A DNA stretch of 64,000 nucleotides from a virus. Numbering within the stretch: the stretch's first letter is position 1; every line of letters begins with the position of its first letter. The stretch spans positions 37,032-101,031 of IMG/VR virus record IMGVR_UViG_3300003323_001142, one strand, 5' to 3'. Below, piece after piece: positions 58,478-64,000 of this stretch. A program made the position numbers and the translations under genes. Under the pieces are notes generated by a model. That model did no database searches. It was not told the origin of the DNA and saw only the letters and a list, made by a program, of their open reading frames with translations.

Positions 58478-59250
58478 ACGACACCCAGCTCCGCCCCGAC
58501 ACCCTCGTCACCGTCGGCGTCGTGAATCGTTCGACGTTGCTCTCCGCCGCCAATTGGGCCCCCATGGCCGGCCTCGTGAACGTCCAGCTCGCCAACGATT
58601 TCGGTCCAGCGTGGGGCATCTGGTGGGCGCTCGCCGAGGCGACCGAGGATGCAATCGCGAGCTACCGCGTGCAGATCGTGATCGTCGACGAGCTCCCCGA
58701 GGCGCCCGCGGGCGTCCTGGGCTTCCACAACGAAACCGCCGCCGGCGGCATCCGCGGCTACGTCGCCGTTAAGCCCGTGCTCGACGCGGGCGGCGTCCCG
58801 CTGCTCGATCCCGAGCGACCGCAGCGCCCGACCGTGCTTTCGGTGCTCTCGCATGAGGTCCTCGAGGCCGCGGTGGATCCCTTTTGCGCCGATTGGTCGC
58901 TGGGGCCGGAACGGAACGAGGGGGCGCTTTACGCGAAGGAGATCGGGGACCCGGTCGAAAGCCTCCAATACACCGTTGCGCTCCCTAGTGGTGAGCGTGG
59001 CGCAGTGTCGGACTTTTGCCTTCCGGCCTTCTTCGACCCTCGTGCCGCGCCCGGCACCAAAGTCGACTTCATTGGCCAGTGCCCCGGCCCGTTCCAGCTC
59101 ACCACCGGCGGCTACATGAGCGTGATGTCGGCAGGGTACCAGCTCGCGCAGATTTACGCCGACAACCGCCGTCCCTGGAAGCACGAAGGCAAAGCCACAA
59201 GCCTCCGCTCGCGCCACCGTGCCGCGCACGTCGCGCGCCTCTGCAAATAA
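58474..59250 (+). CDS. Zincin-like putative metallopeptidase
   Basis: A 258-residue protein (ATG 58474, ATGA overlap). SVLSHEVLEAAVDPFCADW has an HExxE core and about 35 residues on is YAKEIGDPVE, matching the SHE(L/V)xEAxxDP...EIGD signature of a family of zinc-dependent peptidase-like proteins. The classic HExxH second His is replaced by Glu, so ligands must be completed elsewhere. A role in cleaving host surface or virion protein is possible; activity is unproven. Confidence 0.6.
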   Translation: MNDTQLRPDTLVTVGVVNRSTLLSAANWAPMAGLVNVQLANDFGPAWGIWWALAEATEDAIASYRVQIVIVDELPEAPAGVLGFHNETAAGGIRGYVAVKPVLDAGGVPLLDPERPQRPTVLSVLSHEVLEAAVDPFCADWSLGPERNEGALYAKEIGDPVESLQYTVALPSGERGAVSDFCLPAFFDPRAAPGTKVDFIGQCPGPFQLTTGGYMSVMSAGYQLAQIYADNRRPWKHEGKATSLRSRHRAAHVARLCK

Positions 59251-59324
59251 ACGTCTACGCCGGCCCGGGCGCTTGAGCGCGGCCGCCCACCTTCCCCACC
59301 GCGATCGCGTCCGGGCCCGGCGTG

Positions 59325-59348
59325 GGCCTAATCGGTAACGGTTAGGCC
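59325..59348. other. Short hairpin in a 182-base gap
   Basis: GGCCTAA (59325-59331) and TTAGGCC (59342-59348) are exact inverted repeats with a 10-base loop. The gap (59251-59432) has no gene. No T-run follows, so termination is doubtful; it may be an operator or mRNA stem. Confidence 0.35.
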
Positions 59349-59432
59349 GTCATAGGTATTGCCAATAGCAAGAGCCGACCCGCGAGGGGCGGCTGGAGTC
59401 GTTTTGTCACCGCAAACAGGAGAACCGAGAAC

Positions 59433-59678
59433 ATGAAATGTCTCATTTCGGGAGAAGAGATCGACAACAATAAGCAGTTTCTGCCGGAGGATCCGAAAAA
59501 CCCGATCTCCGTTGCGGCGGCTGCCTATGCCGAACAGAAGCACGGCGAGCAACTCGCCAAGTGGCCCTTTGTGACCGTCTCCGTGACGGCCAATGGAGGC
59601 CAGAACGTGCTCTTCGCTGGTCACGTCAGTCCGAGCGTCAATCTCAATGACCTCGCCCTCACCGTCAAAGGAAAGTAA
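59433..59678 (+). CDS. Small hypothetical protein
   Basis: An 81-residue protein (ATG 59433, CAGGAGA upstream). Starts MKCLISGEEIDNNKQFLPED; helix YAEQKHGEQLAKWPFVTVSV and a final strand. A small, probably soluble protein of unknown role, expressed after a fresh leader. Confidence 0.55.
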   Translation: MKCLISGEEIDNNKQFLPEDPKNPISVAAAAYAEQKHGEQLAKWPFVTVSVTANGGQNVLFAGHVSPSVNLNDLALTVKGK

Positions 59679-59681
59679 TCC

Positions 59682-60125
59682 ATGAGCACCTACGTCATCG
59701 TTGGGACGCAGACCTCTGCGTCCAAAACTGCACTGACGGCGATCACCGCTACCACGATCCAGCCGCGCATTCTGCAGTTCACCATTTCCAACATCGGCAC
59801 CGTGTCGGTCGACTCGGGCGCGCAGATCCAGCTGAAGAAGTTTACCGCTGCGGGTACCACAACTGCCGTGACCCCGGCAGCGACCGACGGCTCTCCCGCC
59901 GCGACCTTCACCGCGGGATCGAACGCTACCGTCGAGCCGACCTACACCGCGAATACCACCGTATTCGATCGCTCCGTCAACCCGCGGTCGACCTACACGG
60001 CGAACGCGTACGACTTCCGAGCGGAGTGGGTATTCAACTCGACCGCAGCGAACGGCTACGGTTGGTTCGTCAACGCGCTCGGCGGCTTCACTACGGTGAA
60101 CGTCGAGGCGCTCATCCAGCAGTAA
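59682..60125 (+). CDS. Beta-rich putative virion protein
   Basis: A 147-residue protein (ATG 59682). Almost all strands and turns, Thr/Ala/Ser-rich (SASKTALTAITATTIQPRIL, AGSNATVEPTYTANTTVFDR). It resembles small structural proteins or fibre tips, and lies directly before the spike gene cluster. No family assigned. Confidence 0.55.
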   Translation: MSTYVIVGTQTSASKTALTAITATTIQPRILQFTISNIGTVSVDSGAQIQLKKFTAAGTTTAVTPAATDGSPAATFTAGSNATVEPTYTANTTVFDRSVNPRSTYTANAYDFRAEWVFNSTAANGYGWFVNALGGFTTVNVEALIQQ

Positions 60126-60129
60126 GCCC

Positions 60130-60411
60130 ATGGTCAGCATCCGCGTGCGGCAAAGGCACAACTGCCGCGTGATCATCGAAGAGACGAACCCGGACGTGAA
60201 CAACGGACGGCCCGTGCAACGGGACGGGTTCGCGTGCTCTCACTGCCAGAGGCTCGTCGTCGAGGCCGAGGGCGACGAGGGCGGTTTCTGTCGGCAATGC
60301 ATGGCCCCGGTCTGCATCGTCTGCGGTCGCCAGGAGCGTTGCGATCCGTTCGAGGAAAAACTCGCACGAGAGTTTGCTCGCCAGCGGATGCTGTCGTCAA
60401 TGGGTATCTGA
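60130..60411 (+). CDS. Zn-finger protein
   Basis: A 93-residue protein (ATG 60130). Middle: CSHCQRLVVEAEGDEGGFC, then CMAPVCIVCG and CDPF, seven Cys arranged as two zinc-binding knuckles, with a helical tail. Similar small zinc proteins occur near fibre genes in phages. Function unknown. Confidence 0.6.
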   Translation: MVSIRVRQRHNCRVIIEETNPDVNNGRPVQRDGFACSHCQRLVVEAEGDEGGFCRQCMAPVCIVCGRQERCDPFEEKLAREFARQRMLSSMGI

Positions 60412-60439
60412 AAACAATCGTCTCTTGAGAACGAGCGTA

Positions 60440-60491
60440 GGCGTCGGCTGGGACACGTGTGTCGTGGTTCCGGCCGACGCCTTTCGTGTTT
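60440..60491 (+). terminator. Probable intrinsic terminator
   Basis: GGCGTCGGC (60440-60448) pairs with GCCGACGCC (60473-60481), and TTTCGTGTTT follows. The loop also contains GACACGTGTGTC. It lies in the 97-base gap between the Zn-finger and spike genes. The T-run is interrupted, so termination may be partial. Confidence 0.5.
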
Positions 60492-60508
60492 GGGCGCGCG
60501 AGATCTAA

Positions 60509-63500
60509 ATGACCATTGCTCTCCTGCAAGAGGTAAGCGCCGAGAATGTCAATATCTCGGCTACTACCATCGCCGTCACGATCACCGGCGTGACCGCAGG
60601 GAGCACTCTTGTTGCCACGGTCACCGTTGACGACACGGGCAGCAACGCGACGATCTCGGTGTCGGATGGTACGTCGTACACGCCCGTCGATCAGGACCGA
60701 GAGACCACCGACGTTCAGTTCACAAAGAACTTCTATCTTCCGAACGCTGGCGCTGGATCCCATACGGTCACAGCCACATACGACTCATCTCGGCTCGCGC
60801 GAGGGATCGTCGTCGCGGAGATTGGTGGGGCAGCAACAACCAGCCCGCTCAATGCCCATAACGTAGGCGAGCAACCGACGCCAGGAACAGGCACCGACGG
60901 TGTCACGATCTCGACGACCAACACGGTCCAGCCGGTTGGCATTTACGGCGTCAGCTTCCGAGTCCCTGGCGGAGCCGCGCCCGCGGCCGGTACCGGATTC
61001 ACGGGACCTGGCGGCGGTGCAACGAATACGTTCTGGAACTTCACGACCGCGGCCCAGGCGCGGTCGGAGTTCAAGCGCGTAACGACGATCGGGACGCAGT
61101 CGGCCACCTGGACCGCTGCCGGCAACACCGAGCACTCGTCCTTTATCCTTGTTTTCGCGGAGTCCGGCGCGACCGGCGGGAATGCCGCTTGGGGCTATGA
61201 GCAGCCGCAGCAGCCGAGCCAGCGTGTCGTCCGCGCCTACTCGATCCCGAAAGCGGTCGAAGGATTCGGGCCGCTCCCTGGGCTGCCCGCCACCGCGCTG
61301 ACCGCTTGGCAGAACGATCAGCAGCAATGGCCGGTCAAGCCTTCGCGCGGCGACCAAACGGTCAACCCGTCGCCGGTCGTCTTCACGCCGACCACGCCGG
61401 TTGATTTCGGCAATGACACGCCTGCTCCCCAGCCGAAACCGTCGAGAGGAGACCAACGGGTCAACCCGGCTCCCACGGTCTTCGCTCAAGCAACCCCTGT
61501 AGGCTTCGGAAACGACACTCCCGCGCCGCAGCCCAAGCCGTCTCGTGGCGATCAGTCGCTCAATCCCGCGCCGGCCCCGTTCCCTGGAACGACGCCGGTC
61601 GACTGGACGAACGAGCCACAAGCGCCGCAGGTCAAGCGAAGCCTTGGCGAGCGCAGGCAATACGCCGACAGCTTCCCGACGCCACCGGCTGTCGTTATCG
61701 GTCCGTCCGGGTTCGAACCGCCAGCACCACGCGTCAATCCGTTCCGCGCCGAACGGCGACTGCCGAACGGAGAGCCTCTCCCCGCGCCGAAGCTTCTGTG
61801 GCCGCTCTCGATTCATTCGAGCGGCCGCTATCTGGTCGATGCTTCCGGGGCTCCGTTCTTCCACTACGGGATCTCGGCTTGGTCGATCTTCACCGAGCCC
61901 GATGATTACCGCCCGCTCGTCGACGATGCCGCCGCGCTCGGCATCAACATGTTGCTTGTCCGCTTTATCGACAAGACAACGCACAACGCGCCAAACCTTC
62001 GCGACGGTACGGCCCCGTTCAACACCCCCGGCGACTTCACTACCCTCAACAACGCGTACGCAATCCGGTTCCGGGATTTCATCCGCTACTGCGCGGCGCG
62101 AGGAATCTTCGTCTGGGTCGCCTTCGCCTACGATGGTTTCGCGGGCGCATCGACTGATGGTTGGCGACCGGAGAAGGTGTCGAATGGCACGACCGGCTGC
62201 AACACGCTCGGTCTCTCGATCGGCACTGTCCTCAAAGATGAGCTGAATGTCGGGGCGATTCCCGGTGGCGACTTCACTCCGCCCGGGACTGACCATCTCG
62301 ACCAAAATCTGATCGCGGGCCTCCAGACGAATGCGCCGCAGATCACGTTGGTGATGGCGCATCCGGATCAGTCCACGCGCTCGCCGCAGTGGACTGTGTC
62401 CGACGACTACCCGAACGTCACGTCGACAGTCCGCGGCTGCTACTCGTGGTTCGGCGACACCGGCGGCAACAACCGCACAATCTACACCGTAGGCCGATCG
62501 CAATACAACGCGAGCCCGACGAGGCCAGTCGTCTACCTCGAGGCCGAGTATCGAGAGAACACGCTCAATACACAGCTCGGGACCGACTTCACGACGCGCT
62601 TTCAGGCAATCGCGTTCTGGCTCGAGTCGGTCAACGGGTTCGGGCCGGGCGTCGGCGCCGAAGGCTTTTGGCCAGCCCTTCTCTCCGGCGAGCCGCACGG
62701 CACGATCCCTCCGCAAGCGCAGGGAAAAGACTGGTCGGTATCGATTGCGCTCCCGTGCTTCACGCAATTGCAGAACGTGAAGGCGTTCGCCACCTCCCGA
62801 TCGTGGTGGAAGCTCGTTCCCGACCAGGGGAGCACGCTGGTCACTGCCGGCCGCGGTACATACGGCACCGACAGCTATCGCAACGCGGCCCTCGCGTCCG
62901 ATGGCTCGTTCGGCCTGGTGTACCTGCCAACCGGTAGCACCGGCGGCACGGTCACCGTCGACATGACCAAGTTCTACGGGCCGGTCTTGGCCCGCTGGTG
63001 GTCCCCGACAACCAATAGCTACACGTCCATCAACAGCGGCGTTCCGTTTCAGCCGACGGGCACGCAGACGTTTACCGCCCCGAGCACAAGCGACTTCATC
63101 CTCGCACTCGACGCGAGCCCTGTCTTCTCCCCGACGATCCAGCCGCAAGAGCCGCAGAAGCCAAGGCAGGAGCGATCCCTCCTAGTTTCGGCATCTCCGG
63201 ATCCGATCCCGGCGCTCGCATCCGCAGCGATCACGGCGTACGGCTGGGAGGCCATCGCGGCCCGCGTCTTCGGTGCGCCGCTCTCTCGCCGCTCTTTCGG
63301 TGGCGACATTCTGGCCGCGCTTCCGCTTGCTGTCGGCTGGGGATTCGATCCCGTCCCGTTCGTTCCTAAGCCGAGCGCTGGAGTCCGACCGCTGCCGCCC
63401 GACTTGCTACCCCCGGTGACGCTGGCCGTCACTTGGGGCTGGGACCCCATGGGTCCGCCCGGGCATCCGACGCCCGCAAAGAGATCGGGGCCCTCCGACT

Positions 63501-64000
63501 TCATCCCGACCCCGTCGCTGCTCGCGGTCACCTGGGGGTGGGATCCGGCTGGACCGCCGTCGCATCCCGGCAAAGCCTCGCTCTCCGCCGGCGGAGACGT
63601 TCCCCCGCCCGTGATGCTCGCCGTGGACTGGGGTTGGGAGCCCATGGGCCCTGTTCCTCGGTTCGTGCGACCGACGCTGTCCTGGGGCGGTGAGCCGCTC
63701 CCGCCGCCACCGCTTGCCGTGGCGTGGGGCTGGGACTGGCCCGGACCGACCCATCGGCAGTTCACAGCCGCGAACCGCCATCCGATTGGTGACCCCTGGC
63801 CGGCCCTGGCCATCGTGACGCTTCCGCCGTGGGGCTTCGAGCCGCCCACGCCGCGATCGCGGCTTGGTGCGGCGGACAGGCGCCTCACCTACGAGCCGCC
63901 GTTTCCTGCGGTGGCGAACGTTACCCTGCCGCCATGGGGGTTCGAGCCGCCGACTCCGGCCGGCAAGGCGTCTCGGCCGAACCGCCAGCCGTTCGCGGAG
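60509..64000 (+). CDS. Tailspike with DUF4038 (apiosidase-like) glycoside hydrolase domain, incomplete
   Basis: An open frame of 1164 codons from ATG 60509, running off the right edge. Residues 1-150 form a beta domain starting MTIALLQE. Residues about 275-430 hold 33-residue repeats (KPSRGDQ-x-x-NP) at nt 61337, 61436 and 61535. The catalytic domain (430-760) has LVDASGAPFFHYGISAWSIF, ALGINMLLVRF, ARGIFVWVAFAYDG and VVYLEAEYREN, as in DUF4038. LVYLPTGSTGGTVTVDM and ARWWSPTT mark Collagen_bind_2 (about 770-860). The end has seven WG(W/F)(D/E) repeats. Probably degrades host surface polysaccharide. Confidence 0.8.
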   Translation, partial: MTIALLQEVSAENVNISATTIAVTITGVTAGSTLVATVTVDDTGSNATISVSDGTSYTPVDQDRETTDVQFTKNFYLPNAGAGSHTVTATYDSSRLARGIVVAEIGGAATTSPLNAHNVGEQPTPGTGTDGVTISTTNTVQPVGIYGVSFRVPGGAAPAAGTGFTGPGGGATNTFWNFTTAAQARSEFKRVTTIGTQSATWTAAGNTEHSSFILVFAESGATGGNAAWGYEQPQQPSQRVVRAYSIPKAVEGFGPLPGLPATALTAWQNDQQQWPVKPSRGDQTVNPSPVVFTPTTPVDFGNDTPAPQPKPSRGDQRVNPAPTVFAQATPVGFGNDTPAPQPKPSRGDQSLNPAPAPFPGTTPVDWTNEPQAPQVKRSLGERRQYADSFPTPPAVVIGPSGFEPPAPRVNPFRAERRLPNGEPLPAPKLLWPLSIHSSGRYLVDASGAPFFHYGISAWSIFTEPDDYRPLVDDAAALGINMLLVRFIDKTTHNAPNLRDGTAPFNTPGDFTTLNNAYAIRFRDFIRYCAARGIFVWVAFAYDGFAGASTDGWRPEKVSNGTTGCNTLGLSIGTVLKDELNVGAIPGGDFTPPGTDHLDQNLIAGLQTNAPQITLVMAHPDQSTRSPQWTVSDDYPNVTSTVRGCYSWFGDTGGNNRTIYTVGRSQYNASPTRPVVYLEAEYRENTLNTQLGTDFTTRFQAIAFWLESVNGFGPGVGAEGFWPALLSGEPHGTIPPQAQGKDWSVSIALPCFTQLQNVKAFATSRSWWKLVPDQGSTLVTAGRGTYGTDSYRNAALASDGSFGLVYLPTGSTGGTVTVDMTKFYGPVLARWWSPTTNSYTSINSGVPFQPTGTQTFTAPSTSDFILALDASPVFSPTIQPQEPQKPRQERSLLVSASPDPIPALASAAITAYGWEAIAARVFGAPLSRRSFGGDILAALPLAVGWGFDPVPFVPKPSAGVRPLPPDLLPPVTLAVTWGWDPMGPPGHPTPAKRSGPSDFIPTPSLLAVTWGWDPAGPPSHPGKASLSAGGDVPPPVMLAVDWGWEPMGPVPRFVRPTLSWGGEPLPPPPLAVAWGWDWPGPTHRQFTAANRHPIGDPWPALAIVTLPPWGFEPPTPRSRLGAADRRLTYEPPFPAVANVTLPPWGFEPPTPAGKASRPNRQPFAE

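Noticed and set aside
60785-63148. A minus-strand open frame of 787 codons
   Set aside because: It lies opposite the spike gene, is rich in Arg, Ala and Gly with no domain, and is explained by GC-rich codon positions on the coding strand.

Overview
The window reads as one continuous, densely packed, GC-rich genome of a tailed double-stranded DNA phage or prophage with a Mu-type contractile tail. Nearly every gene is on the plus strand, and many neighbours share 1- or 4-base ATGA, GTGA or TTGA overlaps. The host is probably a myxobacterium of the Polyangia type. That inference rests on cargo genes, not on the phage genes: a minus-strand lipoprotein (48108-48689) has the Cys-rich module and Gly/Ser/Thr linker common in those bacteria, a GYF_2 membrane protein lies beside it, and a second Cys-rich lipoprotein is at 57718-57993.

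Region 1 (1-24600) is the early and accessory region. It holds many small Zn-ribbon proteins, a DUF2303 protein, a LexA-type winged-helix protein without a protease domain, a protein with several helix-turn-helix units, and two DNA methyltransferases. An AT-richer DUF559/Vsr-like nuclease follows these. Next comes a replication block: an initiator-like gene carrying an array of 15-bp palindromes (candidate origin), a DnaC-like helicase loader, a DnaA domain IV-like protein and a RusA resolvase. A membrane module follows (TPM-like protein, LemA-like protein, a Tat-like signal protein and small membrane proteins). Then comes a large sigma-70 family fusion that also carries an AP2-like DNA-binding domain and a C-terminal winged helix. 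The rest (18-24 kb) is a run of small unknown genes, with an RHH regulator followed by paired TATATATA palindromes.

Region 2 (24600-47250) is the virion assembly block in near-Mu order: small and large terminase, DUF935 portal, I-type protease fused to scaffold, decoration protein, major capsid, DUF1320 protein, neck proteins, sheath, tube, tail assembly chaperone with a T TTT TTC slippery site, tape measure, DNA circularisation protein, gpP hub, gp45-like spike, gp46-, gp47- and gp48-like baseplate proteins.

Region 3 (47250-64000) holds fibre and spike genes mixed with cargo: the minus-strand lipoprotein and the GYF_2 protein; a divergent RHH repressor and P22-type antirepressor pair that recalls the immI locus of P22; three fibre or beta-helix proteins; small membrane and coiled-coil proteins; a zincin-like protein; and an unfinished 1164-codon tailspike. 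That spike carries a DUF4038 (apiosidase-like, GH140-related) domain plus a Collagen_bind_2 domain, flanked on both sides by repeats of about 33 residues.

No integrase, transposase, holin, canonical endolysin, tRNA or CRISPR array was recognised. The regulatory genes suggest a temperate phage, but this is not proven. All family calls come from reading motifs by eye; no database search was run.
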